Shown here in pieces: positions 37,060-45,435 of a DNA stretch of 64,000 nucleotides (positions are counted from its first letter, which is position 1; every line of letters starts with the position of its first letter). The notes under the pieces were generated by a model. It searched no databases and was not told the origin of the DNA. It saw nothing but the letters and a program-made list of their open reading frames with translations. The translations under genes and the position numbers were made by a program. Source of the stretch: Hymenopus coronatus (lineage: Eukaryota > Arthropoda > Insecta > Mantodea > Hymenopodidae); the NCBI GenBank assembly GCA_030762935.1, contig CM060890.1:69926265-69990264 (forward strand). The letters run 5' to 3'.

Positions 37060-37100
37060 GACACCAACGTTTCGAAGAAGTGCATCTTCCTCGTCTTCAG
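37060..37100 (-). ncRNA. Hammerhead-like motif, left arm
   Basis: Mirror copy of the motif at 37121-37161, read on the minus strand. Its sequence is identical because the arms are perfect reverse complements. Confidence 0.35.
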
Positions 37101-37120
37101 GGTGAACTGATCAGTTCACC

Positions 37121-37161
37121 CTGAAGACGAGGAAGATGCACTTCTTCGAAACGTTGGTGTC
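37121..37161 (+). ncRNA. Hammerhead-ribozyme-like motif, right arm
   Basis: Ordered core elements. CTGAAGA (37121-37127) fits CUGANGA. A stem II of GAGGAAG (37129-37135) faces CTTCTTC (37141-37147), with six Watson-Crick pairs and one G-U pair around the loop ATGCA. GAAA follows (37148-37151). A minimal stem III (A-C-G against U-G-U) closes and ends at the would-be cleavage triplet GTC (37159-37161). Deviations: one extra C between core and stem II, and no convincing stem I. Penelope-like elements are known to carry short-stem-III hammerheads. Catalysis is unproven and the missing stem I argues against strong activity of this copy. Confidence 0.4.
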
Positions 37162-37237
37162 AAGCCAAGTTATTACCTGGCTAGAAGCCCGAGAAGATTT
37201 TGAATTAACACGTCGCCAGGAAAGCTATAGTTCTTAT

Positions 37238-37312
37238 TTTATGTATGGTATTTAAAGGACATTGCGTTTTTGAGTTATGCTATTCACACACAAATACACA
37301 GACACACACCCA

Positions 37313-37359
<47 letters not shown>

Positions 37360-37538
37360 CCACATACACACAGACTGGCAGACATATACACACAGACATG
37401 TTTCTAAACTGGTTTTTTTTTTTTTACTCAGAAGATCTTAAAACATGCATTTCCGGTGAAATCTCGGTATTGAAATTTTGGATGAATACAATAGCTTCTC
37501 TGTTCACAACATTTGTACGTGCGTGCTAGAGAAAGTAA
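37238..37538 (-). repeat. R1 repeat, minus, part 3 with AC array
   Basis: Resumes after the palindrome with the second target copy. Contains a (CT)n-(CA)n microsatellite at 37313-37358 and ends with 'gtgctagagaaagtaatatt'. The ORF at 37245-37529 translates the CA array and is spurious. Confidence 0.85.
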
Positions 37539-37544
37539 TATTTA

Positions 37545-37940
37545 GATCTTAATAAAACACAATTTATGTCACACTTCTTTGAATAGTTAACTGTTTTCAA
37601 CATATTCCGAAATATGGGGTTCTGTTTTAAGCTACTTAAGCTTTTCTCAAACTACAAGACATCTTTCTTTTCGTCTATAATTTGTTTAATCCTTGCAACC
37701 AAAGAGAATCGAATTTCAACTGTTTCACACAGCGATAGCTTTAAAAGATTTGACTATGGCTTCACAACATGCCTTTCCTTATTTTCCGTTTTAGTTACAA
37801 AGCAGCAAGTAATAACACCAATTCTGGTAATGTTTATCTTGATTAACATTATGTAAATAAAGCAATAACTAATTGTAATAAGGGTATACTTCTGGAACAG
37901 CTAGAGAATGTCCTGTGAATGGAACACATCATTTTTTTTT
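37545..37940 (+). repeat. R1 fragment, right half, plus
   Basis: From 'taataaaacacaatttatgt' to 'gaatgtcctgtgaatggaac...catcattttttttt'. With the preceding minus part it forms an inverted R1 pair joined at their middles. Confidence 0.75.
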
Positions 37941-38324
37941 TCAACGTTTCCACATCAGGTAGTTCTGTAATATATATGAGAGTTGTGTTATTTTATGTGA
38001 CTATGTAAGCTCAGGCGTGTGCATTATACTAATTAATTAATCCATTTATGTTTAACATTGCTAAATACATTCCAGGAATTTTAGACTGAAGTCCCCTCTC
38101 TGTCGTAGAAACCATTAAGAGAATGTTAAACCTGGCTCATAATCTACTTTAGAGAGCTTCTGAACGCGCTGAAATAGATAAGGGCGTAAGCTCTAGTAAA
38201 GATCTGCTTCGAAAACAACTCATAAGGGAAATAAACAACAGTTAATATTTAATGTGTGTAAATTCATCTTTTCTTGCTACTATTAATAGAATTGTCATAA
38301 ATATTGTAAGAATTCGCCATGGCT

Positions 38325-38530
38325 GTGTGGTTAGACTTATACATCTGACCAAGGCGGCCCGAGTTCGATCCCAAGCGGCTGCATGAGGATTTTGTGGTAG
38401 AGCAGCTGAAGTGAGGGTTCTTCGGTTTCCCTCGCTGTCGCATTAATCTTCATTCCATGTAACATCAGTATCGTAAGTGGTGCCATATGCAATAAAAGCG
38501 AGCGTTAAGCATTATTAACATAAAATTAGT
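38325..38530 (+). repeat. SINE family D, plus copy
   Basis: The tRNA-like head has 'gccatggctgtgtggttaga' and B box 'gagttcgatccc' (38361-38372). It is followed by 'ggttcttcggtttccctcgc', 'acatcagtatcgtaagtggt' and the tail 'agcgagcgttaagcattatt'. It ends about 50 bp before the LTR retrotransposon. Confidence 0.8.
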
Positions 38531-38581
38531 TAATTAACTAATATTGTATTTGCGAGATATGACCTACAGTTAAAGAGACTT

Positions 38582-39511
38582 TGAGACGGTAACTCTTCAA
38601 AATCCGCGTAAAATCATGTTACTAACAATAATATGTAAAAATAAGATGTATTGTGCAATGAACCGATAGTGATAATTATACTTAATTAAATAGATAGCAT
38701 TTGTATATAGTAATATAGTATTAATCATAGTAAGGGGAATAAGTTTTGCTTTAACCATTATTTTATTTGTGAATATTTGTATTTTGTTAGTATTTTACAT
38801 GCTAAGACGACAAGGTTGAAACGTGGTTTTAACTGTAAATGCACAGATTTCCGTTAGCAAAACTTTGAAGTATTGTTAGTGGAGCTTTCAAAAGGAAACA
38901 TTCTAGAAAGGTTATTGCTCTGTCATTTGTTTAACGTTGAGTGGCTTTAGGGAATAGATGCATAAGTACGTGCAACCAATAGAAAGAAGGGACGCTATTC
39001 ATACAGAAGGATGTTAAAGTTTAAAATTCACAACCGTTTTGGACAGTTCTACGCCAGATTCCAAGGGCGACACTATGTCAGTCGCTGGAGCAAAACGCCC
39101 CATATTGCTCACCGCGGTTGAAACCAAGAAGTCGTGGTTTTGCGTTCCCCAGATTTATAATCATGTTTGTAGGTGTCACTTGGTTGTCAACGGTTAGGGT
39201 TTATACAGTGTAATATTATACCATGCAATTCTCTTAAATAATATTTACGAACCAGTGATTATTGTTATTTTCTTACTACCTCTTGCATTTTCCTTCTGTA
39301 CCACGCCCTGTACCGAGGAATTCATGCTCGCCGATGAAGAAAAAAAAACCTGAGCTAACGCCGGAGCAGCAAAGACTTCAAAAGGAAGGGAAATGTCACT
39401 AGGTTCCACCCTAACCGGACCAACTGACCCATACAATAACGCCGACGCTACTTTGTCCATTTTCAATTTTAAATAATATTCTGGACAGAGTAACCCCATA
39501 TAAAAGTTGCA
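38582..39511 (+). repeat. 5' LTR
   Basis: Begins TGAGACGGTAAC and ends GTTGCA, aligning over nearly its whole length with 46661-47659. At about 39213-39235 it has a short AT-rich stretch where the 3' LTR has about 90 bp more, explaining 930 versus 999 bp. Scattered point differences show that the insertion is not new. Confidence 0.95.
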
Positions 39512-39516
39512 AACTT

Positions 39517-39534
39517 TGGCGACCAACACCGTGA
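39517..39534 (+). promoter_or_regulatory. Candidate primer-binding site
   Basis: 'tggcgaccaacaccgtga' starts 5 nt after the 5' LTR with the TGG expected to pair with a tRNA 3' CCA. The priming tRNA species is not identified. Confidence 0.5.
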
Positions 39535-40029
39535 GGCTAAAGACGAATTAGAAGGAAACCTAAAAAAAAAAACGTAATCTTCAACTCATTTGACCATCAC
39601 TGCACCCTTGACGACCACGGCTACCACGCTGCACTTACGAGGAGAACTTCAAGTAGCAGCAGACGCTTAATTTTTAAGGACCGGGGCAACCTACAACAGT
39701 GGATCTTCACGTTGCACCGAGAATTTCAAGTCCATAGGAACACCAAATCGACGCTGGAAAGTGAAGTGAAAGTGCTGAGTGAAAGTGTTTCTCTCTTGCT
39801 AAACCAAAAGGCAATTTAAAATCAGTCTTCACAAATTCAGTGCAAGTGCTACAAGAAACTTCAAGATTAACAACAATAAAGGTCAGAGAACGTATATAAT
39901 TGTATTTTAAGCAGCTATTTTTAGATGCATATCTGTTAACTGTTAATGTTACTTAGGAATCAGAAAGTCATTAACAGAAAAATGTCTGAAACGAACGACA
40001 CATATGTAGAGAGAGGGGAGGGGAGCTGA

Positions 40030-40587
40030 GGTAGTTCGCTTACGCATTGCTCACAGATCCTTTCTTTATTTCCAGAACGTTCCCACACCCCCAACCACAA
40101 TTTTGCACCAGCTGAATCCCAAACAAATGTTCAGGTCAAAAACCTTACCGACACTACATCCTTGTCAGTAAACCCACAGAGCCTGAGTGAACTTTTCAAT
40201 ATGCTTGATGTTAAGATGTCAGAGCAAAAGACTGAAATAACACAACAGAATGACAGACTTAATGAGCAAATTAATAAGAAATTTGAGGAACAAAACCGTC
40301 AGCCACAACAATCTTTTGATGTCCAAGTAAGCCAGTTTGACCAATTTAAAGTAGAAACATCAAAACAGGTTGACAATATTGCCAAACAAGTAGAGTCCAA
40401 ATTTATAGAAATTCAGGGTGAAATTGCCAGCAAAGAGCAGTTAATTTTAAGTAAGGTAGATCAAGCCTTATGCAACCAAGCAACAGAAATCTCAGCCATG
40501 GTTGAAGAAATAGAGAGGAAATTGACATAATTCATATTAGCCTTAAGGGGGATGTTAATCTAATTAATAGGCAGCTCGATAGATTAA
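40030..40587 (+). pseudogene. gag: gag 5' part (coiled coil), interrupted
   Basis: Open from 40030 to the stop at 40528. Around 40162-40525 it encodes a Gln/Glu/Lys-rich coiled-coil-like stretch (repeated E-Q/I-D heptad-like pattern), as in the N-terminal region of many Gag proteins. The nearest ATG in frame is at 39982, separated by one TGA at 40027; a short intron ending in 'tttccag' (40075) is an alternative explanation. Near 40510-40530 the coding frame slips and continues in the next frame to 40587, where the Harbinger element begins; it resumes after 43202. Confidence 0.7.
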
Positions 40588-40848
40588 GGCCCGGTTGCAT
40601 AAAAGTTAATCTGAGTTCAAACACCTGAAATTGATCTCAAGTCAAGCTGAACTTAGAATTTTGGTTGTATAAACAATGATCTTAGTTCAAGATGCCTTGA
40701 ACTAAGATCAAATCTGACTGCTGAATTTTCTCCAGTTAACTTAACTGAACTTGGATTAGTAGAACTGCTGAAGATACATAATAGTTGTCCTTTCTTTAAA
40801 CAAGGAAGAAATAAATAGTACAAGTTTTAATACAACTTAAATAAAACG

Positions 40849-40968
40849 GTAAGTAACACTTGTTTGTAGTTATTTAGATAATTAGCCTATATATTTCACA
40901 ATTCCCTTGCAGAATGCATGCTTATAACCTATGCATTCATTGATTATAACCTATGCTAATATTTTCAG
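40849..40968 (+). other. Predicted 5'-UTR intron of the transposase gene
   Basis: Strong donor 'cggtaagt' (GT at 40849) and acceptor 'attttcag' ending at 40968, directly abutting the ATG. A 120-bp intron would place the start codon at the first base of exon 2. Inferred from splice consensus only. Confidence 0.5.
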
Positions 40969-42006
40969 ATGTCAGATTACTCGGATATCTCCGATGGTGA
41001 GGATTTTGAATTTGTAAGGGCTCCTCGTGTTTTTCAACATAGAAGGAATCCCATCTTAGAGCTTAATGACAGAGAATTCAAAATGAGATTTCGACTATCA
41101 AAGCATGTAGTTGAAGAACTGGAGCATAGGCTACATGCACAATTAAGGGCACAAACTTGGAGGAATTATACACTCTATCCAATGTTTATGATCCTTCTTA
41201 CATTACGGTTCTATGCAACTGGGAGCTTCCAAATGGTGATTGGGGATATCTTTAATGTAAATAAAGAGACTGCAAGCAGAACTATACACAAAGTTACAAG
41301 AGCGATTGCAGCCTTAAGACCTCATTTCATTAATATGCCTAGGGAAGAGGGTGAAGTAAGAAGGGTTATGCGGGATTTCCATAACATATGCAATTTTCCA
41401 GGAGTTTTAGGTGCAATAGACTGCACACATATCCCAATTATATCACCTGGTGGGAATAATGCTGAGATATACAGAAATCGCCATGGTTGGTTTTCTTTAA
41501 ATGTTCAAGCTCAGAACGTTGTTGCTAGGTGGCCAGGTTCAGCACATGATAGAAACATTTTTAGAAACTCTAGAATTCATGCACAATTTGAAGCTGAAGA
41601 ATTTCCCCGAGGTGTACTTCTAGGAGACAGTGCATATCACTGCTGTCATTTCTTACTTACACCTACAATGAATGAAGAAACTCCTGCAGAACGAGCATAT
41701 AACAGGGCCCATAGAAAAACAAGATCAGTTATAGAAAGGTCTTTTGGCGTTGTCAAAAGACGATTTCCATGCTTAAGAATGAAATTAGCCGTCAAATTAC
41801 TTCGAGTTCCTCCTATAATAGTAGCAACGTTTGTATTACATACCTTGGCCATTAATGCAGACGACGACACTCCTGACGTAGACGGTGCTGTTTACAGAGG
41901 AAGGAGAATCTACCAGGAACTGCCTATACCTGATTTAAATCAGAGAAATAGAAGGGAAAACACTGCACTGAGAACTGCACTTATTAACAACACCTTCAGG
42001 TATTAA
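40969..42006 (+). CDS. Harbinger transposase (HARBI1-like DDE nuclease)
   Basis: Intact ORF of 345 residues, the usual length for the family. It catalyses excision and insertion at TWA targets in the nucleus, together with a Myb/SANT-like partner. An N-terminal helical region (about 30-110) includes the T-L-R-F-Y-A-T-G-S-F segment. The DDE_4-type core follows: Asp151 in G-A-I-D-C-T-H-I, Asp220 in L-L-G-D-S-A-Y, Glu256 in V-I-E-R-S-F-G-V-V-K-R-R-F. All three catalytic residues are present. Residues 176-190 read S-L-N-V-Q-A-Q-N-V-V-A-R-W-P-G. Relatives usually have about 10 more residues (including V-C-D) between N-V-Q and the W-P-G-S motif, so a small in-frame deletion is likely and may impair the fold. 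The ATG is chosen because it follows a splice acceptor and an acidic Met-Ser-Asp start is plausible. Confidence 0.95.
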   Translation: MSDYSDISDGEDFEFVRAPRVFQHRRNPILELNDREFKMRFRLSKHVVEELEHRLHAQLRAQTWRNYTLYPMFMILLTLRFYATGSFQMVIGDIFNVNKETASRTIHKVTRAIAALRPHFINMPREEGEVRRVMRDFHNICNFPGVLGAIDCTHIPIISPGGNNAEIYRNRHGWFSLNVQAQNVVARWPGSAHDRNIFRNSRIHAQFEAEEFPRGVLLGDSAYHCCHFLLTPTMNEETPAERAYNRAHRKTRSVIERSFGVVKRRFPCLRMKLAVKLLRVPPIIVATFVLHTLAINADDDTPDVDGAVYRGRRIYQELPIPDLNQRNRRENTALRTALINNTFRY

Positions 42007-42030
42007 CGTTAATTTATTATTTCATAACAT

Positions 42031-42726
42031 TTACATTTGTTGTGATTTTTTAAGTTCAAACTCCAGCTTTAAAATTTTCATTTTCAGTTCATGTTCCTCC
42101 TCTAAGCATTCCAACCTCCTCTTGTAGAATTTTATCCTAATGTCTTCTTCCTTCCTTTGCTTTTCAGGGCATGATGGTCTGGTTGAACTGGCACTTGTAG
42201 ATGCTGAAGGCTCTGGTTCAACAGGCTGTATTTCTTCCTCCTGAAAATTGCAGACCTCCACTAAGCCCTCATCCTGCGGTGAACTAGAGATGACCTCCAT
42301 ATTTAAGTTTGTAATAACTTCGGGATGGAAATCCACATCATCGTCGAAGTCACAATGAGCTGGCAAAAACTGTGGCCTGAGTGCTGCAATCAGTTTGTGG
42401 CCACTTTCGTCCAAGGAAGACGGCACAAACATACCCCCTCCTGTTCTGCAAAGTTTGACTTTATCTTCAGCATTTATTTTCTTTTTGCGCTTTTTTATGT
42501 TTTCATAACACAATCTTAAACTTTTGCAATCGCGTGCAATAACATTTCTGGAATTAAATTCCGAAGTTATTTCCTTTCATGTTTCCTCCTTTCTCTTTGT
42601 GGTGTTGCTGTCTGTTTTCTTGTTTTCTATTATATCTTTGTGTTTTAGAACAATATCTATTAACATATCTTTCTCTTCGCTTTTAAAATTAGCAGAACGC
42701 ACCTTTTTCTTTTCTTGAGTATCCAT
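42031..42726 (-). pseudogene. Harbinger Myb/SANT-like DNA-binding protein, one premature stop
   Basis: The frame on the minus strand runs from ATG at 42726 to the stop at 42031, 231 codons, broken only by TGA at 42579-42577 (codon 50). That codon lies in the N-terminal trihelix/Myb-SANT-like domain, where relatives have a conserved Trp (pattern W-x-x-I); TGG to TGA is the simplest change. After it come N-A-R-D-x-x-x-L-R-x-x-Y-E-N-I-K-K-R-K-like residues, an acidic middle, a Ser/Thr linker and a C-terminal charged coiled coil (from about codon 185). In PIF/Harbinger elements this second protein binds the transposon ends and helps transposase enter the nucleus. From 42513 the frame is open to the end. 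Confidence 0.85.
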
Positions 42727-43202
42727 TTTAAGGTTATGCTTTCAAGTCGCAGTATTGTAAACAGAGGGAAAAAAAAATGAGAAAGGGGGATTACGCATTT
42801 AATGAAGATAACGTCAACTAACTGTTTTTGATAAATATGATTTAAATATAGAGTCAATTATTATACTGTCTATATAAAATAAAACTATTTTCAGGAATAA
42901 AAGCCATAAACAGAAATTTCCATTTAAGTCTTTTTTAAGTCTATATTGGTTATCCTGTGCATTTGAATCCAATAAATCCGAATGGTCCCGAAGATTCTCG
43001 AGTCCTTTCGATGCAATACGAAAATTGTCATGTGTTGGTCATGTTGCCATATTTGATTTTGTGTTCTCGGATCAACAGTGAACTGAGTTCATTAAACTAA
43101 GATCAGTATTATACAATCCACGCGGAGAAGCAAACTAAGTTCATTTCTGATCTTCGGTTATTAATGAACTACAGTTAGCGATTTTTATGCAACCGGGCCT
43201 AA

Positions 43203-44539
43203 GTACATCTTATGTTCAGGTTAAAGAAAATTGTGAAACTAGCTCAAAAAAAATTCAGGAGGAATGGGGACGGAAGTTGGCAAAACTGAGAGCGGAAATG
43301 CTAGATAGCAATTCTGGTCTGCATAAAAGGCTGGAAATTTCGCACAAGGAGTTAAGTGAGTCACATAGTGAACTCTGTAAGAAAATAAATAGTTCCGAGT
43401 TCCGGAATGCACCCGAACTCAGTGAGCACACTTTCAGACCCGCGCCACGTAGTGAATCTTGTCACATGTCACATAGAAATTCAGAGGTTAGAGACGCAAC
43501 AAACCTAACTAGTATGTCAAACCCGGGACTCTCACAAACTCAAATCCTGACACACTGTTTTCCAATGTTTCAAGTGGTGTTAACAATGCTTATTGTCAGT
43601 ATAATACAAACAATATTTATACAGATATACCTCTGCCGAAATTTAGTGAAGTAGAAGGGAGCTCGCCGCTCATATTTTTGGAACAGCTAACTGAATATTT
43701 CAAACTGAGGAATCTTCCGGAAACTTTAAAAATGACTATAACCAGGAAATGCCTAGATCAGAGAACACTTGACTGGGGACATTTAGCTATGTCTCTTCAG
43801 GATAATTTTGAATTATGTCAACATATATTCCTGAACAGAATTTGGAACGCAGCTAAGCAGCAGCGTATCCGCTCACAACTGTGTTATGGACAGTACGCTC
43901 TGACCCATGTCAGATTATGTACACTCTAAGGCAAAATACATTAAGCATCTAAAACCGCAAATATCCGAGGTAGAATTTATTGAACTACTAACCGGACACT
44001 TTCCACTGAGGATACAGAACTATCTCCTAATAGCAAAACCCAAAACCATTCTAGCCATGATAGACTTACTTTCTGCCTTAGAAGCCCAAGAATTTGAATT
44101 ATGCAGGAATTCTCCACATCAATACAGAGGTCAAAGGTCACCGAAAGAATCTCAGGCTAGGAATAATAGGGGATTTACTAGAAACGACATACCCAGGGAG
44201 CGATATGACCGTAATCTCCCAAGATTTGAAAGAATCGGAGACACAAGACCTTCCCGGACAGAAAATATTTATCAAGTTAGTTTCTACCGCGAAGACGACA
44301 ATGCGGAAAGTAGAAACAAATATGGAAATGCGCCGCGTAGCAGACAATTGGAGGGAGAAGAAATGTTAGGAGAAGGATTTCCTGTAGAGGAAGGAACCGT
44401 CCGCACGCATCTGATAACGAAAATATGCGTAGTGAGCAGTATAAGTCGCATTAATTGTTACAACAATGCGCAGAGCGACGGCTACCATGAAATTCATGTG
44501 GAAGCTGTGCAGAGTTCTCGCGTACCGGAAAACCCATAA
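43203..44539 (+). pseudogene. gag: gag 3' part (coiled coil, capsid, Arg-rich tail), frameshifted
   Basis: Three overlapping reading segments. 43203-about 43600 continues the N-terminal coiled coil. About 43616-43905, in another frame, starts the capsid-like domain (L-P-K-F-S-E-V then a hydrophobic helical region with F-L-E-Q-L-T-E-Y-F). About 43907-44539, back in the first frame, completes the capsid C-terminal region (L-L-T-G-H-F-P) and ends in an Arg/Asn-rich tail (about 44110-44250). At least two frameshifts break it. No CCHC zinc knuckle is visible; the basic tail may have bound RNA instead. Confidence 0.75.
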
Positions 44540-44544
44540 GTAAC

Positions 44545-45189
44545 TTGATGAGAGGTGACGAACACCATGTTACTGATCTAACCAGCGCGAGTCACCATCC
44601 CAATAATGCCCTATTGTTGACCGCTTTCATCACCAACAATGCTGTAAATAGCAAGAAAAAATTTGGAGATTTTGAAGTACTATATGTATACATCACAGTT
44701 TTCGGCAAGAACATCAAGGCATCTATAGATACCGGAGCCTCAAGTAGTGTTGTGTCTCTGGCATTATTTCAACAATGGAAGCTAGAGGGTAAAAAAATCA
44801 TGGATCTTCCTACGTCGAATCTCGTTTGTAATCTAGCAGTTGGTCAGGGAATACAAAAAATTAAACAGCAATGCTTCATTGAATTTGAAATTGGGTGTAA
44901 ACGCTTTAATGGTGTGTTTTTTATAGTCAAAAGGCTTAACAATGATATTATATTGGGCTCCAACTTTATGAATGATAACGAGGTGGAGATAGATTATGCA
45001 CAGCACTTGGTTAGAATTAAGCATAATAGTGAAACAGTGTATGCCTCTTTTGTATACGAAGATGATGAGCCGATTAGCCTGACGCAAGAAGAAAAGGATT
45101 TGATGAATAGTGATATTTTTATTCAGCAAGTACACACCCATTTGGAACGTTTAACTGCAAGTCCCCAAGTACCACAATACACCACCTAA
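44545..45189 (+). CDS. Retroviral-type aspartic protease (pol N-terminus)
   Basis: Open frame of 214 codons (first codon TTG, then ATG at 44548). It has the aspartic protease signature A-S-I-D-T-G-A-S-S-S at residues 59-68 (catalytic Asp62) and the second hallmark I-I-L-G-S-N-F-M at 135-142. As a homodimer such enzymes cleave Gag and Gag-Pol. It lies in the frame -1 to the end of gag, and gag ends at 44539, so expression by frameshift from gag is the likely original arrangement. The frame ends at TAA 45187-45189, a premature stop within a longer pol frame. Confidence 0.85.
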   Translation: MMRGDEHHVTDLTSASHHPNNALLLTAFITNNAVNSKKKFGDFEVLYVYITVFGKNIKASIDTGASSSVVSLALFQQWKLEGKKIMDLPTSNLVCNLAVGQGIQKIKQQCFIEFEIGCKRFNGVFFIVKRLNNDIILGSNFMNDNEVEIDYAQHLVRIKHNSETVYASFVYEDDEPISLTQEEKDLMNSDIFIQQVHTHLERLTASPQVPQYTT

Positions 45190-45435
45190 CCGCTAGAAAG
45201 AGAGGGAAGATGTTTTGAGGAACAGAAGAATGCTTACCCTGCCAATACGGACAATATACCCTCCGGTCATACGCCTTTGTTAATAAAGGTCAGCTGTGCT
45301 TCAGGGTTGACAAAAGACCAGCGGAGCCAACTTCATGATGTATTATTGTATAACAAAAATTTTTTCTCAACCATTCCGGGAAATGTGAACGAGGATCAGG
45401 GATATTGGTGTATGCTTACGTATTGTTGTGAATAA
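45190..45435 (+). pseudogene. pol: pol leader between protease and RT, truncated
   Basis: Continues in the same frame as the protease after a single TAA (45187). Reads the region normally just before RT, including L-T-K-D-Q-R-S-Q-L-H-D-V-L-L and F-F-S-T-I-P-G at about 45307-45380. It ends at a stop (45433-45435) with no RT motif after it. RT, RNase H and integrase are deleted from this copy. Confidence 0.65.

Larger units (their letters stand above)
37018..37237 (+). mobile_element. Perfect 186-bp palindrome insertion, Penelope-like in character
   Basis: 37018-37110 and 37111-37203 are exact reverse complements: 93 bp each, no mismatch, no spacer, centre at 'ctga|tcag'. The right arm is followed by 34 further bases unique to that side (37204-37237). 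The whole insert is bounded by 'tttatgtatggt' at 37006-37017 and 37238-37249, a 12-bp target-site duplication. The target is an R1 copy that is continuous once the insert and one duplicate are removed. The arm sequence contains a hammerhead-like core. Variable-length duplications and hammerhead motifs are known for Penelope-like retroelements, so a head-to-head double-end copy of one is my inference; a foldback/MITE element is the alternative. Confidence 0.8.
40588..43199 (+). mobile_element. PIF/Harbinger DNA transposon, complete
   Basis: The left end GGCCCGGTTGCATAAAA (40588-40604) is the exact reverse complement of the right end (43183-43199), a 17-bp terminal inverted repeat. It is flanked by TAA at 40585-40587 and 43200-43202, the 3-bp TWA duplication of PIF/Harbinger. 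It holds two convergent genes, a DDE transposase (plus) and a Myb/SANT-like protein (minus), with stop codons only 24 bp apart. Removing 2,615 bp restores the gag frame across the site, confirming insertion into that gene. Possible subterminal similarity ('gagttca' type words) lies inside both ends. Confidence 0.95.

Noticed and set aside
39245..39529. Minus-strand 94-codon ORF as a gene
   Set aside because: Entirely within the 5' LTR and primer-binding region, antisense to the element.
41646..41870. Minus-strand ORF within the transposase
   Set aside because: Shadow of the strong plus-strand transposase frame.
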